In this document: piece after piece, positions 11,501 through 23,500 of the stretch
How the letters are laid out: every line of letters starts with the position of its first letter
Position numbering within the stretch: position 1 is the first letter of the stretch
NCBI GenBank assembly: GCA_947359465.1
Contig: OX375881.1
Coordinates: 115,564,738 to 115,628,737, forward strand
Direction: 5' to 3'
Source of the DNA: Metellina segmentata
Taxonomy: Eukaryota; Arthropoda; Arachnida; Araneae; Tetragnathidae
DNA: 64,000 nucleotides
The notes under the pieces: generated by a model
Database searches by the model: none
What the model was told of the DNA's origin: nothing
The model's input: the letters and a program-made list of their open reading frames with translations, nothing else
Position numbers and translations under genes: made by a program

Positions 11501-14500
11501 GTGGTATTGGAATTGTGATCTGATTTGATTTATCATTCATGTGCCCTACATTCTTATGCTTTACAATGGTAGGAAATTGAATAAAAACATTTTGCATCTA
11601 ACTTATGACATTGGTGATGAATATGGCGATCAAGCTTTCGACGGTTCAAATACGTTAGCTCTTTTTAGGAAATTAACAAATTTATATATATTTCCTGAGA
11701 CAGGGGTGAAAACAGTCACAATGTAAAAAAGAGGAAAATATATGCAGTGTTATTTTGAACTACAAAAATAGCTGAATAAGAATACTATATTTGTGTACTA
11801 ATGTGTGTACAGAACATTGGTGCAGACAGAAATTTTTTATGAATAGGGTAGGCAAATTTTTAGTCTGATAAAACACTATAAAGTCCACTAAAAAAATAAA
11901 ATTTGTCTTTGGAAGAAGGGAGGTTAACCCATAACCTCCCATGGCTGCGCCACTAGTACAGAATATGTGTTTATGATAAGCATGTATTTTTGCCTATTAT
12001 TTAGCTTAAAAGCTCTACAAAGTCTACTATAAACAATGAAATTTGTCTATGGAAAAGCGGGAGGGGTAACCTTACGCCTAAACTCAATTTTTTTTAAAGA
12101 GAAAAAATATCTTGGCAGCTCTGTAAACATTATAAATAAGTCGCATGCAGTTGAAAATGTTATTTTTATGAATATTTTTGAACATCTCACCAATTGTGAG
12201 ATTTTTTTTAAGAGTTGCAATTTTTCCAAAACTTTGATACAAAAATGAAATTAACAGGAAATAAAAATGCTATGTTACAAATCAAATAAATACTACTTTT
12301 AATAAATAGCATAAATTTTATATGAGTTTGGCATAATATGTCCCAAGAGGACCCAATGCCACAAAATCATATCCAATCCAATCCATAAATTTTATATGAA
12401 AAAAAAAATAGACACAAAAAATAAAAATGGTACAGCTTAAGTCTACGTTTATAGCAGTGGCAACGGACTTGGCGCTTTTTTGGCGCACTTCTAGTAGCGA
12501 GTAATGACAGGTTAAGGTAACTAATCCGCATAACGGTTATTGCGGATTTTAATACAACCTGGGCAAGTGTAAAGTTTCAAAAATTTCATTTAGAATATTC
12601 CAGAAAGTTCTTTCAAATTCCGTTAAACTGTCGAAATATTTCATTAGTTCATTTGAAATAATTCTTTCCTTGGCGACTTAAGTGTACCAAGGGAAGGCCG
12701 TTGCCACCGCTATAAACGTAGATTGAAGCTGTACCACAAAAAATATAACTTAATTCAGTTTAAATTTACAACTTATTTTCGAACATAAATTTTTTTGTCT
12801 CCAATTTCTATATATTCCCGTAAATATTCTTATTTTCTAATTAAATCAACTCCTTTAAATCAAATAAAACTTAAAATTAATAACTCAAATTATCCAAGAA
12901 ATAATTTAACTTATTAAAACACTCATAAATATTGCCCTTAAAAAAGGCATTTTGAAAATTTCCGTTGCAAAAAATAGCTGCAGTCTATTTTTAAAACAGT
13001 GGTCACCGCTTTGGCGCGCTTCTAAAGTCGCCAAAGAAAGAAGTTTTAACGAATTTTGAAAGTACTTTCTAGAATATTCAAAATGAAAATTTAAACTTTC
13101 TGTTTGCCGGAGGTTGCCATAAAAGAAAAACCGAGCATCTTATTTTCTAATTGAAAGAAAAATCACAATAAAAGCTGATAAAATTAAAATATTTCATTTA
13201 TACCTTTTCCGCCGCACCATGACGTTTCGCGGCCGCTAGATAACAGCTCTGTTTTTTTAGGAAACCGTAGCTTTACCTACGAAATATACAACAATGTACG
13301 CTAACTAGTTCAAAATCCAAGTTCTCCAGGTTTGCCATTAAACTAATAAGCTTCTCACGAAGCATTCTTTTCTAAAAGGAATTTGTAAAACTTATCAACT
13401 TGCAAAATTTATGTCTCATTTGGCGCAGTTTACGTTTATAAATGACAAAAAAGGGCAAAAATCAGAATTTTTTCGTAAAAAATTATACAAATCGGTCATT
13501 TTTTCAAAAATTTACTTAAAAGTCGGAAATACCTACAAAAGTTGGAAGAATCTCATCCCTGAAATAAGGACATATTCACACTTTCCATATTATTTTTTTT
13601 TTAACATTTATTCTTTGGTTGTGTTTCCATGATATAATTTAATTCTAAAGAAAAAATTGTAGAAAAAGCGAAAATTCTTGGAAGAAAAAAAAAAGCGGAA
13701 ATCCGCGTAAACGCGGAAGATTTTCACCCCTGCTGAGAACAAGTGTCAAGAAGTTGAGGATGGTGAGTTATAATTATTGTAAATGCTCATATTTCATCCC
13801 AACTTCTGGAGTTATAAGTAGTTCTTAATATTTTACTCTAATTTTTCTGAAATCGATGAGTACATATTTTTGTGATATTAGAACCTTTAATGCTTTAAGG
13901 TATTATGTTAATGAAATAAATGTAACCATATCTATGTATTTCACATTGTCACGGCAACCCGGTTGGAAGAGTAGCGGATTAGCAATCGGAAGGTTTTGCG
14001 AGTTCAAATCCAACTAAAGACTCATGTAGAAAAGGGCATGTGAAATCTGACATGTCCTGATGTTGCAGTGGAGTGGAGGCTTGGTGAGTGGGGTGCCAGC
14101 TCAGGTGTGACCTCGGCATCTGACCATGGATCAAAATTACATCGTGTTATCCTCCTATCTTTCCCTTCTGGTTTGATCCTGAACTGTCGCCAATAGCCTG
14201 TTGTGTTACTCCAGTGCGACCATTAATTAAAATACCTACCAATATATTTTCATAAACCCTAAACATTTCCTTAGAAAGTGCTTTCTTATTTTTTTCTTGC
14301 ATTATACTTTTTGTATACAAAGTAAAGAGTCATTCCTTACCTTTGTAACAGGTGGGTGAGTGGTTTATGTATCTCAGGGTTAAAATTAACAAAATTTTTT
14401 TTTTTATTAAGAGAAAGCATTTAGTAAAACAAGGTCCATAGGGTATGTCATGTGCCTGGAAGGAATCCGCAGAGCTCCTCTTATTACATGGAAGAAAAGG

Positions 14501-17500
14501 GTTATCAATTCAATGATGCAATTGGCAACATCCCCAAAAAGGGTTAAAAGTTTGGCATAGTTAGCAATGTGCCAATAGTTCAGTTGACTATCAACGCACC
14601 TATGCTTTCAACAGGCTAATAGTTTGATTTTCAACACTTTGCTTTTCCACATGTGCATGTACTAAAAAAGATGTTTGATGAGACAAATTAAAATCATTAA
14701 TCCAATTCCTAAATGTCGTCTTAGGTAATCTGTGCCATCAAATAGCAATTTCCTGCAGTTGCAAAAATGTCACATGCAGGCAGGATGTAGTTGGTAAAAT
14801 AAAATTTCTGATGAAAATAATAATCTAGCTTTGTATAAAAATTCTACTGTGTCTTTTAGGAATATGTTGAAGATGTCATCATAGCCTTTATGAGCCTTCT
14901 AGTCAACAGCCGCAATGAACTCTCTTTGTCAAGAACCATGATATCGCCCATCATCGACTTGAGTCATGAAGCTTTTACAAAATTGAAGCACCTTGCTGAA
15001 GAGAAGGAGATGCCCATGTGTCAAGTAATTCAATTTTAGGTCTATTCTTAAGGGTATCTGCCCAAAAAAATGCCCTGAAAAGAAATATCATTTTGTTAAA
15101 TCTTGCTTTACTCTTTTGTCATTACTAAAATTTTCAATTAAAGTTTGTTTGGAAACTGGATTTAAGGTATCTGTATACCTTTAAAATGCCATTTTCACTA
15201 AATCTCATGTATTTCGATTTTTATGTATACTACAACTCTTTAGCTCTTGAAATCACTTCATATTTTAATTCTATGACCATTAGAACTGGAGATATAAAAA
15301 TTTAAAAAGTATTGACATTTATATTTGACATGGAGTTTATATATTTTTCAGCTTTTTCTGGAAATGCAATTTTTGCTAAGCATTATTACTCTCCGCAAGA
15401 CACGATAACTCAGAAGGCATCTGAAATTCTTTTGAAATTTTTTATACATGTTCTAAAGATTATAAAGCAGGGTTTGAACTAGTATTAAGAAATAAGCATT
15501 TAAAAGAAAATTGATTAGGTGTAAACCTGAATATTTTTTCTCATTTTTTCATGTTTTTTTCATGGATGATTAATGTCCACAATTAATTTAAATATTACAA
15601 TGTAGTAGCAAGATTGTAGTTCAATTCTTGAATAATTGTAAGATAATAGATAATTCACTTTAACTAGAAGATAATTCACTTTAATTTAGATTACACTTTA
15701 CACACTGGAAAAAATGTAACTATTTTTTTAAATCTAGCATTCTGCTCAAATGGTACTTTTAGCTGCTTTTTTACTGTCTCTCTCTCTTTTTTTTTAGAGA
15801 AGAAACATATTTTTTCTGCCATAAAATGCTTTTTATAGTAGAAATCTTTAAGAAATCCGAGTTCCATGATGATTTCAAAAATTGCCTCAGTGAAGAGAAG
15901 GAAGTATATGGAAAACAGTGCTACTTGGCATAGTTTTTTTTTTTTTTTCAGTAATACTTTCAGCTAATATTACCAATGCTACTGATAGTAGAACTCCTTG
16001 ACTACATATTAATGAAATAAACATCACTAAGAATAGTATAGCTTACTTGTTAAATATTCAAAAGTGAAAGTGTTCAAACCAAAACCAAATCCCCTGATGA
16101 TTAATACCAACTGCGGAGCAGGTTGCCATAACGCCTGGAGTAAGTTGGCATTGCATGTCATTGATAGGATTTAAGCAATAATTTAAATCAATTGAAGGCC
16201 TTTAAAACTTATATTTTAATATGAAATAAGAAAAAAGAAAGTTTGTGTTTTTCAACATTATGTAAATATAAAATTTATCACTGTCGATGTCTGCTATCTT
16301 TCCTATGCCAACATGCCCTACGACTTAAATACCAACTTGCCACACCAAGACTTTTGAGACAAGATGGCTGCCTCACTCTTCTGCATAAGTTTTAGAAGCA
16401 ATTCCAGTACGTGAATAAATCGTTATTGCACACTCTATCCAACACAACCATTGAAAACTCCTCAATATATTATAGGGCTTCATAAAACAACAATACCTTC
16501 AAAGAAAAAACACTTGGCAAAAAATCACAAATGTGTATTTTTTCTCTCTGGAAGCTTCAATCATATTAAAACTAGTGGATGATACAACATACATGTGTAG
16601 TTCAATAGTGTCAATGTCACTGCTCTGAAATCACTGGTTAAAAAGTACAAGATGAATGCCAACTTCCCCTTAGGCCAACTAGCCTTGGTCTTCCCTACAG
16701 ATTACCTTAAGTCAAGCTGTTTCCAATCAGAGTATATCCATTTTAGATGCATAACTTTTCGATATTTTGAAAAGTTTTGTCATTTATTTTTGCAGACGGC
16801 TGTTTCGTATGTGACACGGATTAAACTGGGTGGCAAAGGCTATGCCCCTCCAGCAGATTGTCCTATGCTACCTCATATGAAGAGCTTGGAACTGTTTGTG
16901 GACACGCTGAATCAAATGCAAACTCTAATAGAGGAAGATTTGAAACCAATGTAGGCTACAAGTTTTGTATTACATTTGTGATGGTACTTTTTGGTTCTCT
17001 CCAGTCACATTTTTTTGGCGAGGAAAGAGACAGTCCTCTGTGCCATTTACATTTTCTTGGCGACAAAAAAATGAACACCAAAGTAGCATAGAAAACTTCT
17101 GAGAAACCGCATGTTGTCTTTCTTATCCCAGTGTTAAAAAAATTTACACTAGGATTGAGTCCGCACAAAATGTTTTGGGGCAATGGCAGATGGCTGCTTA
17201 AAACAATGTCTTCATGTATGGCTCCAATGTGCAATTCAGGATGTGTGAGGGAGAGGTTCGTAGTAAGCTGTACTTTGTACAGGTGGGAAAGGACTTTTGG
17301 GCATCAAAAATTCATCTTTCTCTAATGGCCGGTTTGGAGCGTGCAAGCATAGAAAGTTTTCTGGGACGAATTGAAGGCAAGCAGCTCTCCTGGTGTGTGA
17401 CTGAGTTAAGTGTGAGTTACCAGTGATGAAATGGTACTGGTGATGATCTGCATAATTGATTTTCAAGAACGGATAGGAGATTGTCCTCCTTTTGAACAAG

Positions 17501-20500
17501 TCCATGACATGGTAGAGCACGTCTGCTATTGATCCTAAGATCTGGGAGCCATCTCTGCAGCAGTTCGACTTAGCCACCTGTTCATCTTTCCATGTTAGTT
17601 AGGTAAATCAGCACAGCCTTTATGCCTTGTATGGCCCTACCAGGAGTATAGACAGGGTGTCTATTGTTCCCGAAAATATGCTGAAATCGGAAAACTGGTC
17701 CCAAAATTTATCACATTTTTTTAAATGTGAAAGCAAAAGATGGCTGCAGCTAAAATTAAACAAATGTAACTCCCCTAATCCAACTACATTCGGAGACAGT
17801 TTTTTAAGTACCCAAATTGATATATAATTTTTTTACCAACTTCATTTAATGCATAAAAATTTTAAAATGAATTTTTTTTCCTTTTTATTAAAATTTCAAA
17901 TATTTATAAAACAAACATAATGAATATAATATAGAGTATTTGTTTAATTTTCATGTACTTTGACATGATTTATGGTCTGTCTTTATTTTAAAATTTTTAT
18001 TTAGAAAACAGCTTATTAAAGCTGAAATTTGATACTAGACTCCTTTTAACATTAGACAGTAAGCAATAAAAAAAGTGTGATTTTAACGCATTTGCCTATG
18101 TCTGACATGGGCGGACGTTACCAGCAAATTTGCACATGCCCGTGTTTCACACGGGCGATTTTTTATCTTGAGTTATTTTATTTCTAATGCTCGTCTGAGA
18201 TCCGTTCTAGTAAAAATAGATAGGCTAGATTATAGTTAAACTTATTTACCACAGATGGCAACACTATGCAGCATTTTTCTTGCGTAAACCACGTCAGGCA
18301 TTTTGATGATCAGCTGTATGTTAGGAATTTTTTGTTATAAAGCAGTTGTTTGGTTGTGGAAAAGGTAATATATCCATTTTTATTGTGTTAAATATCATAA
18401 AAGTAAACAGTTAAATATAAATTAATTTTTACTAAGTGTTTTTGTAACTTGTTTAGAAAAAGTTGAATACTGAGCGACTCTGGCGATTTTGAATATGCCA
18501 ATTTATCAGAAAGTTTCAGCGATGGTATATCATACCAAACTGAATTTTTAGCCATTCTTATGCTTGTAAGTATGGCAATTTGATTTAATTTGATTTTAAT
18601 ATTTTGAAATTCAAAATAAACGTGTAATAAAATCATTTACACTTTGTTTGTATAATTAATTTTTTTTTTAAACTTTTATCCCTCCCACTTCCTAGTCACC
18701 CCCCACAACTGAAATTGCAAAAAATAACTTACACTATACCTATATATTAATTTTCTGTCAAAAAATTCCTAAATCATTTTTGACCAGTTTTTCCGAAAAA
18801 AACTAGTACTTTAAGGGGTTAAAGTATAATTGCATCTAACTGACCCACATAATCATGAAAAATCAGATCATGCATTTATTTCAGAAAGTCCCTAAATGGA
18901 CCTACAGCAATTTAGTAGACACTCTGATATACTCCCGACATACTTCACCTGCGCTACCCGTTTTAACCCCCTCGCCATGTTGAGGCCATAAGATAAAAAG
19001 GTTTTATAAATACTTCTTTCCAGTGTGAAACACAATTCTATTGCAACCATAATTGCATGAAATCATGTGCTTTAGGATCAAGTTAAAACAAGCAAAGTCA
19101 TGGAGAGAAGCGAATGGTGCCAAAGTCTTTTGTCTCCAAGAAAATGTGACTATAGATAACTGAAAAGTATCTTTCCTATTTGTTTGAAATAGTTGTGAAT
19201 CTATATTAGTTATGATGGATAATGATAATGAAATACAATCACTTTTTGTTCTATGATTTTATTTGACTAAAGTGTTTTGATGAATTAATCGGGTTTTTTA
19301 ACTATGCATGTCATGAATTTTTAAGTTCCATGAAAATGGATCTTGAATTTAATATTGTGCCTCATTGCTTACTGTCATAAATTCGTTGATATTTAAATTC
19401 AATGCCATATCACTCCCATTAAATTTGATTGAATACCTTAATAATTTTACTTTTTGATGTAACACATCAAAAGAAAATTCGATTGTTCACAAATCTGCTT
19501 CTATTACTTTTACGTATGAACTCTACTCTGTTTCTTTATTCTAGTTCTGCTATTAAGAGACTTATAAATATTCTTAAGAAGAAGTTGATGAAGTGTGGGA
19601 GTGAGAAACTTAAACCAACTGCAATCGAAACAGCATCTGAAAATTTAAAAGCGATTGCTGATAAAGTTATTAACATTATGAAATCTAAGGTATTTGAGTT
19701 TATTTCAACTTTTTTCCATCTTTATACCAACTTTTAATGGTGCAAATACTTAAAAACTTGCAACTACAATTTCTGAAGTGTCTTTTAGCCCAGTTGGAAG
19801 AGTAACGGTTTTGCTACTGGAGGGTTCCAAGTTCAAAACTCGGTCCAACCAGACTCATGAATGCGGGACTGGGGCACGTTAAATCTGTTGCAACTTCAGA
19901 GAGTGGGGTGCCAGGTCAGGTGTTCTCGTCATCTGACCGTGGTGTTGTCCTCGTTTCTGTCCCTTGTGGATTGATCCCAAACTGTCACCAATGGTCCTCA
20001 CATTACGATTTTATGTTCTGTCTAATATTACCTGTCAGAAATATGTGTCTTTCTTTGAATATTTGGTTTCGTTTGTCGCTCTATGATTTTTTTACTACAC
20101 AAGAGCTAATTATTCTAAACCTTACTGTTTAAATGGATTATGAATTCCAACTAACTCCTTGCTCAGATCAGGATTAAAGCATGTAATCTGAAACTGGAAG
20201 CCAGAATACTAACAACTCAGGCTGACTCGGGGCCTGGGCAGCTCGGTTGGATGACTAGCATATTAACAACAGAATACAAAGGGGGATAGTGAATGTTAAA
20301 TCTGTGGCCTCAAATGTCCTCACATTGCTGTGGTGTGCCAGCTCAGGTGTGACCTCATCATCTGATCTTTATTCAAAATTAAGTGGCCGTCTTTCCCTTC
20401 GGGTTTGATCCCGGACAGCCGTTAATAGCCCATTCTGTTGCCCTTGTGCAATGTTTATTAAAATGCCTACCTATCCAGGCTGGCTTGAGGATTTCTGATT

Positions 20501-23500
20501 ATAGTGCCTATAATTATAAATTCTCAATTGAAAACGCAGAAATTTTTAGTTCCAGAGATGCTTTCTGAAATTAAATTGAGTAGATGTCAAACTTAATGGC
20601 AATATGACATTTCATGATCAAGAATTTATAAAACTATTGTGTAATAGATTCAGCGAGATATACCATACCAATAACTCATCTCTACAAAAGAAGTTAGATG
20701 TGTTTAATGCAAACATGAATGGTCCTGCAAGTATGTAAACAAAAATATTCGTTACTGTAAACTTGAATTTTTTTAAAAAAATTTTCTAAAATTTTATATA
20801 AGTGTAGAAATTGTATCTAATTCTTAATGGGAATTAATAAGAATAATTTAGTTTCTGTAAATCTGCAGTGTGTGCCAGTACTTTAAATCTGATATTATTT
20901 AACCTCTTCATGGAGTGTTATTTTGTTCTTACAGGAATGTAGCAATACTACACCACAAGTCTGCCAAAGAAGCTTAGATATTCTGCATTCTTTTGTAAAC
21001 TACGTCAACTGCTCCTGTTCCACTTTTGATCCTCGAGCAATTCTCAGCGAGAAACATTCCAAGCGAACGCCTATCAATCTTCCTCCTCTACTTGGCTATT
21101 TTCGGTAAGTTTGCACTTCAGGATAAGATTGGTTGATGCCGATAAAATAATATTACGATATAAGTTAATATTGAGGAGATAACTGAATATTTTTCTATTG
21201 TTTTCACCCCTCGGGGCACATCTTTAAGTGTGCACAGGCTTCATGTACCTCCTAATCCACTAGTTGTTATATCCAAGGAAATATACTTTCCTCAGCTATT
21301 AAAATTCTGCTTCCTGCACTCATTTTGCACGGGGTGGGTAATAGAAAAGGATTAGAGGACTCAAAGCTGAGGAATTAGAAAAGTGGAAATTGTCAAAAAT
21401 TGTTCCATATAAATTCTGGAATGTGGATAGCATTATCGTGAAGTGTCCACTCATTTACCACAAAATAAGGAAAATTAATTCAATCTCAGAAATTTTTGAC
21501 TGCAACTAATCTAGCACATTTCAATCGAACCAAATTATAGCCTGAATATGTAGAGCAGAAAGCATTAACAGATAAAAAAAAGTTTTTTTACAAGTCATTT
21601 AAAGACTACCTATTAGTTTTAAGGTCAAAAATAAAAATCATAAGCATTTTAATAATATTATATTTTTATTCAAAAAGTACAGTTATTTGAAGACTAACTT
21701 AGTTTTAAGGTCAACAATAAAAGTTACAAGCATTTTATTTTTATTCAGATTACAGTGACACTGTATTTCTCATTATCATGAAATCAAGCATAGAGAACAG
21801 AAAGCATTAACTGACGACAAAAAAAAATTACAAGTCCTTTAGACTGCCTATTAGTTTTAAGGTCAAAAATAAAAGTTTGGTTATAAATATTTGTATAAAA
21901 TTCATTTTTTCTGATAGATCACCTGAAGATGAAACTAGCTGTGAGGCATCTGAAGTGAATGAAGATAGTATTATATCCAATGACACTTCTGTAAGACTGG
22001 GATCATTTTTTTATTTATTATAAAAACCAACAAACTATGGTATATTCAATCACTAAGATTTAACAAGCCAATAGCTTCTTTTAATTCATTCTATTGCAAA
22101 AAGGTTAGCTTTATTATATACACAGCAATGATGATGCTTGTTGATTTTTGTCTGATGAGCTATACTCAGCTTTTATGAAACTCTGAGGTATAGTTTCTAG
22201 TTCAAATCAAAGCAGATTATTGTTTTTGTTACTCACTGAAGTTAAAAAAATTCTTTATAACTATATTTATATTTCTTATAAAAAAAACAACCATACAATG
22301 CTAGATTCACTCACTAAGTTAAAAATGTTTTATAACTATATTGATATTTCTTATAAAAAACAACCATACAATGTTATATTCAGTCACTAAGGTTTAACAA
22401 GCCAATAGCTTCTTTTAACTCATTCTGTTGCAAAAAAGTTAGCTTTATTACATGCACAGCAGTGATGATGCTTGTTCATTTTTGTCTGATGAGCTACACT
22501 CATCCTTTATGCAACTCTTAGGTTTAGTTTTTAGTTAAAAGAAGATTGTCTTTGTTACTCATCAAAGTTACGTTTCTTTGCAGCTTTTTAATCCACCGCA
22601 ACCTTTGTCATATTTTCATCACTCGGACAACAGCTCAGTTTCAACAATGAATAATTGTGTGGACTCTCAAACACCTTCTAAAACGTAAGTTATAGTTCTC
22701 TTCCCATCTAATGCTCTAGAATTTCATACATAAAATTGCACTATAAAATCTGTTAATTTTTGTTTTTAAAAACTGTTAAATTTTAGTAGATACATTTAAA
22801 TACGACTGATTAAGCTCAGGATAGCACACACAATGAAAATACTCGTGAACTGTATAACAACACAATTTATTTCATATCTCAATAAATGACCATTGCTCAT
22901 CTGCTAATGCGGCTACATTCCCCGCCACTCCTCAAGGGATCTTACTCGAACACTGACTCAATTTACACTTTTTCCAAAAGGTGGCGCTGCTGCAACAGCG
23001 CTTGCGGTTGATACAGAACAACGACTTTGTTTTCCTCTACATCCACCATTAAAAAAACGCCACAAAATAAAAAACTGTTACATTTTAGTAGATACATTTA
23101 AATAGGACTTTGTTTTCCTCTACATCCATTAAAAATAAGCCACAAATTTTGTATACTATGTTTTAAAACAAGTATCCAAACTTGGACTTTTGAATACATA
23201 CGATTTGATTTACTGTTAAATTTATTAATTTTGATTTTAAAAAATCTGCTTATATTGGTCAGAGCCGCAGTAGCCCGGTTTGAAGAGTACTTGACTAGCA
23301 ACTGGAGAGTTGCAAATTCGAATCCAACCCAAGACCGTTGTGTACAAAGACTGGTGCATGTTGAAATTGCCATGGCCTCAAATGTCCTCACATTCGCATG
23401 GTGTGTAAGTTTGGAGTGTGAGGTGCTAGCTAAGGTGCAATCTTGTCATCTGACCATGATTCAAAATTCCATTGTGTTGCCCTTCTTTCCCTTCTGGTTT

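Noticed and set aside
18930..19500. Search for a missed PARPBP exon between exons 6 and 7
   Set aside because: The phase between exons 6 and 7 joins exactly and the protein aligns across the joint, so no exon is missing.
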